This document shows, one piece after another, positions 37,425 to 49,194 of a DNA stretch of 60,000 nucleotides. Numbering within the stretch: position 1 is the stretch's first letter; each line of letters opens with the position of its first letter. Under the pieces are notes generated by a model that saw only the letters and a program-made list of their open reading frames with translations, was not told where the DNA came from and did no database searches. Both the position numbers and the translations under genes were made by a program. The stretch is from Takakia lepidozioides (lineage: Eukaryota > Streptophyta > Takakiopsida > Takakiales > Takakiaceae): contig CM060731.1 in the NCBI GenBank assembly GCA_030704615.1, forward strand, positions 44,394,001-44,454,000, read 5' to 3'.

Positions 37425-38050
37425 TCTGAATCTGAAACATATTCGTCACCCTCTGAATCACTTTGCTCAACTGGAATAGCGGTTGGTTGCACAAACGCCG
37501 CTTGAATGGTAGCCAACATAGCTAGGTCTTCTTTATTTAGAGCCGTGGCACCATCTAATGACCTAGGTATTGGCTAATCTGATAAGGTGGACGGTGCCTG
37601 AAGGCCATCGAAATCTGCATTTTCTCCAATGTCACATTGATCTATGTCTGCCACAATCTTTTTTGCTCTTGGATCCTTCCGAAGGACTACCTTCCACTCC
37701 GAACTTGGGGACTCATCCGAAAAGAACACCTGTTCAACTTGAGATGGAAAGATGAACGGCTAATCATTGGCGGGTAACATCCTCCCAAAATTTGCAAGTA
37801 GAAAACCATACGAATCTTTCGCTTCATTGTAGCATTTTGTCCAACGAGGTTGGCCCTCACCTAAGCACAACGAAATACAATGGGGTGTACTCGTCCATAA
37901 TCCAATTTGAAGATCTCTTTGATGACCCTAACGTACTCCAATGGTGGCATGACTGGATTCTACCACGCACCATATTTCTGCTATGTTGCTGGAAGACGGA
38001 TGCAACTCCGGAATCAAAAGAGACAAGAAGACGACTCTCCATGTCATCCA
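37425..38050 (-). pseudogene. CACTA transposase, C-terminal DUF4216-like part
   Basis: A segment (38050-37860) ending in WIMDEYTPLYFVVL is followed in another frame by DSYGFLLANFGRM, PFIFPSQVEQVFF and SEWKVVLRKDPRAKKIV (37830-37680), which resembles the C-terminal DUF4216 region. The acidic tail ends near 37425. TAG stops at 37760-37762 and 37574-37576 interrupt it. Confidence 0.6.
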
Positions 38051-38621
38051 CTCAATAATGATTTTCATACGTCTTCATGCCACGAAATGAAGCTGATCTC
38101 AATGAGGGGAGAGTAGACAAATGAATTACATCCGTATCCTCAACACCATGCTCAGAGACATGGGCCTGGACTGCACGACGTATCCATACTGGTAGGGGTG
38201 GAAACTTCAACAAATGGGGAGGGTATGGCACCGGAAGGCGGCGGTGACGTCGACGATTGGCACGCCACTCACGAGCACATGCTTCTCTGTCTGGAGTGAA
38301 CTGTGCCTTCTCTGTTGCATACTTTCTGTCACAAAATGGCAACAAGAATGACACATGTTAGCAATGAAGTGTTGCATTACTTTGCAAAAAATACCTAGCA
38401 TGAATGATACTTTGAAAACCACTGGATGAGTGAGCAGAATGACTTGTAAATGAACACGCTCTTCCAAAAAGTCACTCACTTAGACATTCAGTTACTACAG
38501 AAGTAGTTATCATCACGATGAACCACTGACATTTGTGACTTTGTGGGTGGTTCTATTACACTGGTGACAGTCACAATTGCATTTGAACTTGATATGAATA
38601 AGGTGCAATGAAAAGAAGAAT

Positions 38622-39590
38622 TCACTGTACCCAAGGAACCATCACATTGGTATTGTTCAACACATACAAATGTGCTGCATCTCTCTCAGCTCCACTCATG
38701 TCCCGCTTTTTGCCGACACCTTCCAAGACCTCGTTCTCAACCCCTTTCTCCGCATTTGTATCCCAAATCCGTCGTTGAGTTGCATCAAATGATTGCATAT
38801 ACTCACTCATGAACCCCATGGCCTCATCAAGAACATACCCTGCAGCCATACTCCCTTCTGGCTTTGCGTAATTCCTAACGTATCCCTTGAGATCTTTCAT
38901 GTAACGCTCCATGGGATACATCCACCGTGAAGACACCGGACCACATGTGTCTAGTTCATCTACGAGATGAACTAGCAAATGGGTCATGACATCAAAGAAA
39001 GAAGGGGTGAACTCTTTCTCTAACAGACACAAGGTTATAGCAACATCCTCACGCAATGAATCTATTTCGTTAGGGTCCCATACTTTGGCACAAATCCGGC
39101 GGAAAATGCGACTCACACGCATAATGACCTCACGTGGGTCTGGAGCCATGCAATGGTGAATACACACAGGTAAAATCTGTTGCATTAAAACGTGATAATC
39201 ATGGGACTTCATACTCGTCAAATGTTTCCTAGACGGGTGTATGTGTTTCTGAAATGCACCTGCAAATCCCGAAGGAGTTTTGATAGCCCCCAAAGTATCA
39301 AGAAATATCGTGATTTCATCGGGAGTGAGAACATACGGTACTGCTGGTTTCATGATACGTGAAGGGTTCTGTGGATCAGGCCGAAGCCACAAGTGACGTC
39401 TGATGCTGATTACCTTCATGTCGTTCCTCACCTTCACCGTGTCCTTCCGTCCGAAAATCGTCTTCAACAAGTTTTCACAAAAAAAAAATTCGCAATGCAT
39501 GGGATCCAGTAAGTAGCGTTGCAACAGATCCTGCAATTGGTGACACCATTTCAGGAACATTCCGACAGATTGCAGTCCTATATAAATCAA
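38622..39590 (-). pseudogene. CACTA transposase, DUF4218-like part
   Basis: The exon continues the TNP2 protein: LLDPMHCEFFFCENLL at the start, then MKSHDYHVLMQQILPV, FDVMTHLLVHLVDEL and SSRWMYPMERYMKDLKGYVR, the signature of the DUF4218 region found next to TNP2 in plant CACTA elements. The frame is open for 322 codons. Confidence 0.82.
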
Positions 39591-39862
39591 ATTCCTTTAT
39601 GAGCACTATATACTTCCATGTCTAAAGTGGTTGTGATGCATGACAGTCCCTCCTCAGTGGTTCAAACAACTCATTTAGTGCATTATTAGCCTCTCAAGTG
39701 ATATCAACAACTTCCTGAGCATCATGGATACTACATTTTACCACTCCACGAGTTATTAATGTGAAGTTCAAATTACATGCAGTACTGCTACTTTACCACT
39801 CGGAAAGTAAGAAGTAACCACTACAGGGGCACTATCTTTTCCATTTACAAAGATTATTGAAC

Positions 39863-41253
39863 TCAAACAAGTACAAGTGCAGGGGGTACCTTCCAGTATG
39901 GTAAATCCCATAGGCAGCTGCGCCTTTTGATACCATGAACCTTGGCTGGATGAACTTCAGCATCAGGAAAAGCACGGGGGTCAAGGTCATAACCTTCAGC
40001 CTCAACACCAGCGGAGGAATGTTCAACCGGTGTGAACCGATGTGGCTTCGCACGCATCTCCACCTGTCCATTGAAGTGTATGCGGTTCCTGCGGTATGGA
40101 TGGGCCTGAGGGAGGAACCTGTGGTGACCTTGGTAGACAGTTTTGCCCAAAACTTTTGAGTGTCTTGCATCTACATGAGGACCGCATACTGGACACCCTT
40201 TGTAGCCTTTTGTGACACATCCTGCAAGTAGGCCATAAGCAAGAAAATCGTGGATGCTCCACAGTAGTATGGCACGTAGTATGAAGGTTCTCTCACCAAC
40301 AGGTTTGCATATGTCATATGCCCGAAACCCCCTCCACAAAACAAGTAACTCCTCCATCAGTGGTGCTAAGTACACATCTATGTGCTCACTTGTAACTGAC
40401 TGCTTTCCTGGAATCAAGAGAGTAAGCATGACAAAGAACTTCTTTGTAGTGAGCCAAGGAGATAGGTTGTATACCAACGTCAACACTGGCCATGTTGAGT
40501 AGCAATTGTTCTTATCACCAAACGGGTTGACTCCATCGAAGGAAAAACCAAGCTTTATATTATGAGGCTCTGTTGCAAAGTCGGGCCAAGTAGCATCAAT
40601 GTATTTCCAAGCCTTTAAATCAGCTGCATGGCTTGCATTCCGACTGTGCCAGGTCATTAATTCTGCAATAGAAGAGCATCTATACATACGCAAAAGGCGT
40701 GGTATCAATGGAAAATGGCGAAGCACCTTAACAGGTACCTTGGATCTCCCCACATTTTTTAATCGGGCGTTTTGATACTTGGGGCAACTCTCTGAAGCTT
40801 TCAAGTCCCCCCTAAACAACACACACCTTTGGGCAAGCATTACTTCTCATAAGTAAGCCCAAGCTTGCTCACCATGGTCTTTGCATGGTAGAAAGATGTG
40901 GGTAGTATGTTTGGTTGTGGCAACAAGGTTTTCTGCAGCAAAGAGAACATTTCATCCGCAAAGCCATTTGTAAACCCATGTGTTGCGCATAGATTCATTA
41001 TAAGCATGGTGGATGCAAGCTTAGAGGATTTACAGCCTTCATATAAAGGTAGACATGCCTCTTTCAATGAGATGGGATCATCAGTGTGAGAGTCCCCACC
41101 CGCAACCGGGTCATGGGCTTCTGGTGGGATGTTCGTGTCACCAGGAACATCTAGGTCATCTAATTCCACTTCTGCCCCATTTCCAGTTTCAGGTGTGTCT
41201 ATGATCTGAAAGGTCTCTTGGATCATGCGCTGTACCTCAACATTTCTGTCCAA
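39863..41253 (-). pseudogene. CACTA TNP2 transposase, N-terminal part
   Basis: After an acidic N-terminal segment (41253-40840), the protein shows the TNP2 hallmarks: KLGFSFDGVNPFG, STWPVLTLVYNLSPWL, MLTLLIPGKQS, HIDVYLAPLMEELLVLW, LWSIHDFLAYG and a CPVCG motif. This matches the catalytic region of En/Spm transposases. A probable donor near 39888 (K, then GTACCC) leads to the next exon at about 39575. A stop between the acidic segment and the main frame near 40840 suggests either another intron or decay. Confidence 0.82.
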
Positions 41254-41520
41254 TTCTCCCTATGTCCGATGATTTGGTAAAGCTACGTCGTCACCAACCA
41301 CCACGGCCGTGTCTTCTCATTCATCGTCACAAGCATGCCTCCTTGCTCCTCTCCAGGATCTGAACGCAGGGGATCTATGATTGGCCATTAGATGTTTTCT
41401 CACTGTCTCTATAGAGACCGGTCGTCCACCCTTATAGTGATTGCAAGGGCATCTTAACTTGTTGAGACCATACAGGATGTAGTGGTTATGGACACTAGTG
41501 TAGTGGTTAATATGTACCCT

Positions 41521-41999
41521 AATTTTATTTTAAAAAAAACGACGTGTCCACATCCCATCTCCGCCATTGGATGGACGTGGACCGTCGGATGCAACCCGGC
41601 TCTTGGACAAGGCACCGTACTAAGTGTGGAAGAGTAGAGAGAAAGAAAGACCCCCCGTGTACTGCCCGCTATGTGTAGAACGGCCTAGTGCGAAGGAGTA
41701 CTTGTTTGAGGGAGAGGAGTCATGTTCACATGGGGGTGGCGAAGAAGGAGTCTAGCGACTTGGAGACCTGCAACCCGGGGGAGGATAGTGGAGCGACTCC
41801 TAGTGCTGACTACTCAGCAGAGAGCGAGAGCACGGACGAGGAGAAAGACCAGAGTGCTGAGAATATCATCATTCGCATGACTCCTTCCAAGCGGCCCTTA
41901 AGGACATCCACCCCAACCAAGGAGGGTAACAAGCCCGCGGTGGGATCCCTAAGATTCTGTCTCTGTCTCTATCTCTCTCTCCCTCTCTCACCCTTAGTT
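41521..41999 (+). other. Unrecognised acidic ORF and CT microsatellite
   Basis: An open frame from about 41688 encodes a Glu/Ser/Asp-rich segment followed by a basic MTPSKRPLRTSTPTKEG stretch, ending near a good GT donor context at about 41940. A CT-rich tract (41955-41992) follows. It could be the first exon of a transposon gene; the product is unknown. Confidence 0.3.
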
Positions 42000-42637
42000 C
42001 ACATAGCTGTGTCACTGTTAACGGACAAAAGTCCAACTTCTTTGACATAGACCAAGGTGTAGCTCAAGGATGTACTCTCTCCCCTCTGCTCTTCAATGTT
42101 TTCATCAATTAACTCCTCGAGGATGTGGAAAGTGAGGGATTTGGGTTAAGGGTGGGTGATACCACCATACCAGCCCTTATGTTTGCGGATGACTTCGCAG
42201 GCATAGGAGAGACTCCAACCAATCTCCAGGAGTTGATTGATTGCGCGAAGAGATACTTTGATCTTTGGGGGCTAGAGGCTAATGTCAGCAAATGTGCAGT
42301 GGTAGCATTCAACGACAGTGGAGAGGGAGGAAGTGATCTTAAGTGGCAGTGGGGTAGCCAAGAGATCCCAGTCCTCCCTTCCTACACTTACCTGGGCGTT
42401 CAGTTTTCCTCCAATTGTAATTGGGATGCACATATCCGGAAAGTTGTTCAAACTGGCAAGGGCAAAGCTCTGGGGCTCACTAAACTTTTCCACTGTAGAG
42501 GGGTCAACTCTGAGGTTAAGAAAACAATGGTTTGTCGCGTTATTAGAATTGCCTTGGAGTACGGATCTGCTATATGGGTTGATAACTCCAACCAGGCTAA
42601 GTCTGTAGAATCCATTCAAGTGGGGGTGCTTAAGGAG
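42000..42637 (+). pseudogene. LINE reverse transcriptase, 5' part
   Basis: Non-LTR reverse transcriptase blocks are clear: GVAQGCTLSPLLFNVFIN near 42052-42109, ALMFADDFAGIG near 42172-42210 (the catalytic FADD), LEANVSKCAVVAF and YTYLGVQFSSNCNWDAHI. A TAA at 42110-42112 interrupts the frame just after the first block, so the copy was already damaged or was damaged later. The frame stays open to Leu-Lys-Glu (CTT AAG GAG, 42629-42637), which is the left target duplication of the MULE. The ORF resumes after the MULE at 56275. The 5' end is not identifiable. Confidence 0.87.
42629..42637. repeat. MULE target-site duplication, left copy
   Basis: CTTAAGGAG, identical to 56266-56274. A 9-bp duplication is the length made by MULE transposition. 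It occupies three in-frame codons of the LINE. Confidence 0.92.
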
Positions 42638-42675
42638 GGGGGCTGCTATTTCATGAGCGGCATGAGCATGAGCGG
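42638..42675 (+). repeat. MULE left terminal inverted repeat
   Basis: Starts GGGGGCTGCTATTTCATGAG and continues with GCGGCATGAGCATGAGCGG. It matches the right end at 18 of the first 21 positions, after which both ends carry CATGAGCGG-type short tandem units. Confidence 0.88.
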
Positions 42676-42858
42676 AAAAAAAAAAAGCATGAGCAGACCA
42701 TTGTGAGTCCACGGAAATAGGGTTAGGAGGCACGGAAATAGGGTCATGTGAAGTTGGAATGTGGCACCAGTGGACTTGAAATGCAACATTTTATTGCAAA
42801 TTTTGTGGCAAGCCACGTCTATACAAGTGTGTTCTAACTGTCATAGCCGGAATGGGCA

Positions 42859-45800
42859 CTACTCTCCTACACCCTCCGAGGAACTTGCCCCACCTTCTTT
42901 CTCATCCCCCTCATCCCCCTCATCCTCCGAGCTCTGTGATGCATCAGTTCCACTATGCCTCTCAAAAATCCCGTCCTCTCCTTGGGGGACTGTCCACCTC
43001 ACCTCCTGGGAATCTTCTGCGTCTTCTCCCCCACTTTCCTCAGCAGAATCCAACACAAATCTACGAGCCCGACGGGCTCTAATAGCTGCTGCCTCCTCCC
43101 TCATCTTCATTTTCTTGAGGCTTGCCTCGTCTAAAATCTGCTGTACACGACTACGTTCGGAACACCTCCTAATGGACACCAAAGCAAGCCGGGCAGCATA
43201 AGTAGGAAGGATGTACTCCCTTTCTGGACTAGGCATGAAATCCCCCCTGGCAAAAAAAGGCACGTTCCTCCTGCCCATGAACTCCGGTGTACTTGGCATC
43301 CTACAGTAAGAACAAATCCACTTCAAGAATGTCAATACCAGCACAACCAGAAAGGGTTTTCAATGAAATAAGAGAGCGGAGGGAGGTGCCTCACAAAATC
43401 TGGAGGCAACTTACAATGCCACCACTCACTCGTAAACCGGGGGCTCCTCGGCCTCGATCCCAACTTCCTCCCCCTGCTCCTTCTCGGATTTTTCCTCATC
43501 CTCCGAGGATGCCTCTTCCTCTTTCGGCAGACGTTCAGCCGCTGCAAGTTCCGAGTTGTGGAGGGCAGTATCTGGCTCGAAGGCGAACACATGCCTGTCG
43601 GACAACGTCCCTGCCCACATTGAAGCACCTGAGGAACAAAGCGGGCGGTTAATAGCTTGCGGCATGCAATTGCAATGGGGCCAGGGGACAAACTGAGCAC
43701 GTGAAGGCTTACCCGTGCCGCATGTGAGGTCCAGAATCCGCCCTTGGACATCCGAGCACGTCTCCATGAGGGTTTGGATGAAAGCAGGGCTCCGGTCCGG
43801 CTGTACCGCCACGGTTTGCTTGTCTTTGTGTCCTTCGGCATACTAGAGTGGGGCACATAGTTGTAGAGGACATCGTAGGTTACAGGGTCCACAGCGGCAT
43901 CAACAAGACGACCGTCGTTGCGGAATTTGAACGTAGACCCTCTCTTCACAAAGCAATATGCCTCAAACACCAATGTCTGCACATCCAACAAAGAAGGGAT
44001 CAATTCCAGGGTCTACTTAACATACACCACAATATGAAGTGAATGCAATAGATTGATAACTTACACTTTGGCCCTCTGTTCGCAACCCCTGCGTACTGAT
44101 GCAGAACCATTTTCTGAGGAGGACCGGGGTGACACTTTTCGGTGTCCACCTTGCCACCGCATTCTCTGTGGTCTTCCCTCTCGTGGCAAGGACAACCACA
44201 CATCCACCGTCATCCAGAAGCATCCCCGCCAGCCCAAACCCGGCTTTCCAGTAGTCCTCAGTAAACCTGTTCCAGGTGGGCACACCATCCAGGCCCTCCA
44301 GCAGCTCCCCATCTGGAATGTCGAGGAGAATCATGTCGCAAGCTCTCTCCACCTCAACCCCCCCCCCCCCGAGTGCTCTTGCAATTCGTGCTCACAGCCG
44401 TGAAGAATTCCATCATGGCTTCAAAACCAGGGGTGTCTTTAGGCTCTGTACCGCCAGCCCTCTTCTTGGCTTTCCCCTTCTGCTCCGCCAGAGACTTGTT
44501 GTGTGCCACCTTCTTCGCCCTGGCAGCGAGAGCGTCAAGGAAGCTCTCATTGACGCATTGGATGATGGTTGGAGGTTCTAGCTTTGGCCTGTGCGTAAAC
44601 GTCACCGCCGAATACCGGCGTGTAGGCTCGCCCTCAAATGCCAACTTCTTGGCAGAGCCAGTCCCACTCCGAACTGACTTGGGAACCCGGACGACCGGTG
44701 ACTGGGTAGGAGCAACAGCAGTCGCAGGACCTTGAACAAAATCGGCGTCGGAGTCACTCTCTTGGGTCCCCTCCTGCGCCTCCTCCGATGCCCCGATGGT
44801 TTTCTTCTTTTTGGGTGATACTGCAGTCACCTGTTTCCTTGTCCTTTTCCTTTGACCTTTACTCTTCTCATGCAATTTCTCCTGAATTCCTGCCTGAGCA
44901 AGCTCTGCCGCTTTCCTAGAGTTCACAAGCGCTTTTGCCTCTTTTGCACCCAACGGAGGCAGCGGAGCCCGGTTTCGTCGGAATTCAGCATCCAGCTTCA
45001 ATTGAAACTCGGATGGGTCGAGCGAGCCGGGCGGAAGGTCCACATACCAAGGGCAATCATGCAAATGTTCCAGATGCCACTCCTTCACAATATCGTCAGT
45101 GTACATGGAGTCAGCCCCAGGGTTCCTCCATGCCAGGAAGAATGGTGGCTCGAAAGATAGATGACCTTTCTCCAAAAGGGAGAACTTACAGTACCTGCAT
45201 TCATGAAAAACACAATGAGGTCCGAAAATGGCTAAGTCCCTGAACGGCAATAGGGCCTACAACTGGAATATGGCGCCGAATTTCCACTTCAGGGCCAGCC
45301 AGTCTAGGGACTTAGCCCGAAAATGGCTAAGTCCCTGAACGGCAATAGGGCCTGGAACTGGAAAATGGCGCCGAATTTCCAGTTCAGGGCCAGCCAGTCT
45401 AGGGACTTAGCCCGAAAATGGCTGTCCCTGGACGGCAATAGGGCCTAGAACTGGAAAACGGCGCCGAATTTCCAGTTCCGGGCCAGCCACACTAGGGACT
45501 TAGGCCGAAAATGGCTAAGTCCCTGAACGGCAATAGGGCCTACAACTGGAAAATGGCGCCGAATTTCCACTTCAGGGCCAGCCAGTCTAGGGACTTAGAC
45601 CGAAAATGGCTAAGTCCCTGGACGGCAATAGGGCCTGGAACTGGAAAATGGCGCCGAATTTCCAGTTCCGGGCCAGCCAGTCTAGGGACTTAGCCATTTT
45701 CGGAGCCCTGACTGGAAATTCGGCGCCATTTTCCCTAACACCACTTGAGGCCTCTAACATCCTGAAATGCAGGACTTGAAAGAAAGGCAGCGCGTATGTA

Positions 45801-48800
45801 CCTGTACAGAAGGCGCATTGCTGCTTTGTCCGCGTTCGGCTGGTCGGTGAACTCGTGGCTCCGGCGAGCATTTGCTATCTCCCGAAAGAATAGGTTGGTT
45901 TCGTAGAGCAGAAAGTACCTCGTCACATAGTCACGTAGGCTCTCTGCTGCAGGAGATATCTCCATCTTGAACTGATGTGCTTGTGTGTCCAGCTGCTCTT
46001 GCGCATTCGTCGTCACCTGTGGAGATTGTCCATCAGATCGCTTTCCTCAAAAAATACAATGAATCCACCCCCTACTAGAGTAGAAGCCCCAAACGAAGCG
46101 TGGGGAAGTACCTGAAACCACCATGTCATGCGGTTCATCCACATGTCGAATGTGGGGTCAGAGAGTTTGTCCGGTTTGGGGAAGCTCCACATGTCCCTGG
46201 TACTTTGGGAACCATTCCAGATTTGGAGCCACCGGGTCTGTCCAACCACCCAGCATATTCGTAAGCGCCAAACACCACAAAAAGGAGTTGTTGCCACCAC
46301 AATTTTGTTAAGAATGTATCACCTTTTCTGTTGCATCCACACAGGATGTGGCTAGACGATGGAGTTTCTCCAATGTCATCGTGGGCTTCAGAGCGCGAGA
46401 GTAGTGCTTCCCCACCTCCACCAGAAAGTCGGCACCAAGGGCGGGATCAGCTATGGCCACGTACTTTACCATCCGCGACTTGTACTTTATGCGGGCCCTC
46501 ACCTCCGCAGCTTTGACATACGATTCGAGTTCCGGGAGGGTTGGATTCTTCTCCTCTGACTCCATGTAGAACCTCCGCGCATGTGCCAAATCCTGCTGTA
46601 TTTTCGTCTGTCAAGAATGCGCACATAAGATTAGAGATCCTGCTCAACACAATTTCTTCTATTGGGGAGGAGAGACAGATTAGCTCAACAAAACTGTCAG
46701 GAGCTTTACCCGAAATATGTAGTCCACCATGGCGTCGACGCTCAGCCTATACCAGGTTCTGTCTACCTTTGCCTCCGACTTGCGCAGGAGGTCGGCACTG
46801 AGGGAATTGGCAAACTCTTGCACCCCCTGCTTCCCGACATCCTTCACTCGGAAGAGCATATGGGACAAGTTGGTGGCAATGAAGGCATTCTCAGTCACCC
46901 TGCAGTGCCACATTTCCATCAAACAATACTGAAATGGGAATTTTCATCATATATGAGGATTCGCAATGAAATGACTTCTAAATTCAAAGTCCAAAGCGAG
47001 AGGGGTTGTAGCTTACGAGTTGATGTCGGCCATTGCAGCTTTGAGAAGACTGCGATCTTTGGGCCCCGCAACCTTCAGCACAACACAATCACGGCGAAAT
47101 GCCAATCGAGATCGTTGGGGTGGGCTTGGGCAATGTGCTCCATCCATGCCAGGAGGCGATGATTGCCGTCCCACACGTAGAACATCTTACCGGACATGTG
47201 CTGGAAAAGAGGATCACTAGCAATCGATCTCTCGAACTCCTCATTTCGCGTTTGCCAATGGGGACCCCATTTGTCCACCTCATCGGAAGTGTGGGCACGG
47301 GAAGCTCCGTGGTCGTTCTCAATGGAAACGTAAAACGCGGCAGACCCCATTCGATATCCATCCCGGAAAGAGAATTTCAGCTTGTCGATATCGCCTGGGA
47401 GGGCAGGTCTCACCACCTGCAATGACACCAAGCGGCAAAGGGGAATTCGAAGCTTGGCCGGGTACACCATGCCCCCCAGCACCCTGCCAATGTTGCTGTG
47501 GGTTGCCTCCAACATCTTGGCAGCGGCCAACTTCATATCCGCCTCAGACATGACGTCTGCTGCAGAGGGGTTTTCCGGCAGCCCACCAGGACCGCCAAAT
47601 CCAGCCTGTATGCTCCGGGTTTGGGGCCTGGGGATGTCCGGGAGGATGTCATCCTGGTCAGAAACCTCCATGTCGTCCTCCTCAACAGGGTCAGCCACCT
47701 GCGAAACCACCTCCAGCACTCTCGTCGTCTCTACTGCCCTCTCCCTGGCTTCACTTGCCCGCGATGGTCTAACCGGTGTGTTACTGCCTCTCTGTGGTGT
47801 CTTGGAGGGATCCACCGTCTCTGTGTGTCCCTCGCTTACATTGGCATCTGTCATTTGGGCACCCCTGGCCTCTTCAGCTGCCTTTTGTCTTTCCTCCTGG
47901 CTAGCATTCTGTCTCGTCTGTTCTTTTGCCCTCTCTTTTGCCCTCTCACGGGCTTTCTGTTTCTTACTAGGGCTAGCAGCAGGGGAGCCCTCCAGGACGA
48001 CCACCTTTGATTGAGGCGAACTGACACCCTCGCGCGCACTGCTCACTCCCCCCTCCGCAGCCCGTGACTGCTCTCTCGCCGGGGATTGCATGTGCTTAGC
48101 TTTCTTCTTTTTCTTTGCGTGGGCGGGCCCTACTGCATGTGCATGAACAACCTCCATTGCCGGATCTGCTGTCCTCATGTCCTCACGCCCTTCACCTGCC
48201 ATGCCGCCTGCACCAACCTCCCCAATGCCTACTCTGTCGTAATCTCGTTGCAAGTCCTCCCGTCCACCAACAAAAGGTTTAAGTTTGCCCTCTCGCCCCA
48301 AGTTGGGCGATTCAAACATGCGATGAGTTGGAGCTGTCGATGATACCACCAGCGTGCCGGGCTCGTCGTCACTCTGTCATTGACAAAAATCGTGAAAACC
48401 AACATCGGTGCAAAAAGCAGCATCGCAACGAGCAGCGCAACCACCATAGCAACAATCATGTAGCAAAAATGAAAACATAACAAGTTTAGGAAGTATGGAG
48501 AGCCATGCAACAACAATGAAAACAAATGCAACCATTGCCTAAGAATGACATGCACAAGCAGCCTTCTCCAGAGCTGCCGGATTTGCACACGCATTGCAAA
48601 CAATCTAAGGTTCACTCAACTATCTAAAGTTCACTCATACAGCAAAGCCAGGATGAAGATGCAAAAACAAAGCGAGGTAACAAAGCGAAAGCAAAAAATA
48701 AATCGAACAAACCGAAAGCAGAAGTGGCTTGCCTGAGAGTACTCGGCTTCAGTTGGCGCAGGTTGTGAGCAAGACACTGGAATCTCCTGCTGGAGCTTCA

Positions 48801-48909
48801 GTTTGGCCATGCGAGAGATTGGCCGTCGTCCGTAGTACAGAGCTTTCAACTTCCGCCGCGGTCTGGATGTGAGGTCTCTCTCAGGAGAGCCACGCCCTTC
48901 AGGCGGCAT
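42859..48909 (-). CDS. ParB-like / class-beta DNA methyltransferase fusion gene
   Basis: Transcribed leftward; probable exons are 48810(or 48909)-48733, 48373-47017, 46928-46710, 46607-46323, 46237-46112, 46016-45802, 45194 to about 44065, 43976-43713, 43628-43430 and 43300-42859. Most junctions are phase-consistent GT-AG; the first donor is GC. After a charged Lys/Glu/Ser-rich region, a ParB/sulfiredoxin-like domain ends in FYVWDGNHRLLAWMEHI (about 47175-47125). An alpha-rich region follows, then a charged linker. The last third is methyltransferase-like in class-beta order: CDMILLDIPDG (near 44325, where DPPY is expected), then RILDLTCGTG spliced to ASMWAG (motif I) and FAFEPD, then AAERL. 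The acidic C-terminus ends at 42859. Frame breaks near 47080, at a 14-base G run near 44365 and near 43805 mean either decay or missed splicing. Bacterial and phage ParB-methyltransferases share this domain order. Its role is unknown; self-methylation of the element is an inference. Confidence 0.72.
45222..45690. repeat. 95-bp satellite array (intronic)
   Basis: Five tandem copies start at about 45222, 45317, 45412, 45505 and 45600. Each contains CCGAAAATGGCTAAGTCCCTG, a GGCGCCGAATTTCCAGTTC core and a CAGTCTAGGGACTTAG end that is partly complementary to the start, so single units can fold. The array ends in an inverted half-unit (to about 45735). It lies in the intron between the exons at 46016-45802 and 45194. 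Confidence 0.88.
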
Positions 48910-49194
48910 AAGTCCCAGCCAAAAAGATCTCCTTTTTTGGGGTACATGCCTGGAATACCATGTTAAGCCAAGATTAGCATGAGATTTAGGGTACGTGTCC
49001 AGGAAGCCATGCGTCGCCAGCCCGAATAATAACCGACGGCGGTCGACATTTATTGCCCAACTGCGCAATTAAATGTCGGATGAAGCCCTCCATGTCGGAT
49101 GAAAATCGACGTAAACAGTCCCGGAATTTCCAACGTAGAGGTAATTCGGAGCGCTGCACGATGGAATTCCGGCGCCGGATTTCCATCCTGCAGG

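Larger units (their letters stand above)
36723..41520 (-). mobile_element. CACTA (En/Spm) transposon, decayed
   Basis: The left terminus reads CACTAGAAGAAAAACG, close to the plant CACTA terminus CACTACAAGAAAA. It is followed by about 550 bp of subterminal repeats of ACCACT/AGTGGTT. The same subterminal words recur near 41475-41505. A TNP2-type transposase fills the interior on the minus strand. The right terminal inverted repeat was not found, so the right limit is approximate and the element may be truncated. Confidence 0.8.

Noticed and set aside
41460-41530. Right terminus of the CACTA element at ACACTAGTGTAGTGG
   Set aside because: The words look like subterminal repeats; the expected complement of CACTAGAAGAAAAACG is absent and no 3-bp duplication matches.
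45222-45735. Regular repeats suggesting a CRISPR array
   Set aside because: The whole 95-bp unit is repeated, including what would be spacers, and the context is an intron of a eukaryotic transposon gene.
48530-48610. Shared SINE-like segment with 59755-59790 (GCTGCC.GG.TTGCACACGCA.TGCAAA)
   Set aside because: Similarity is only about 30 bases and no ends or target duplications are visible.
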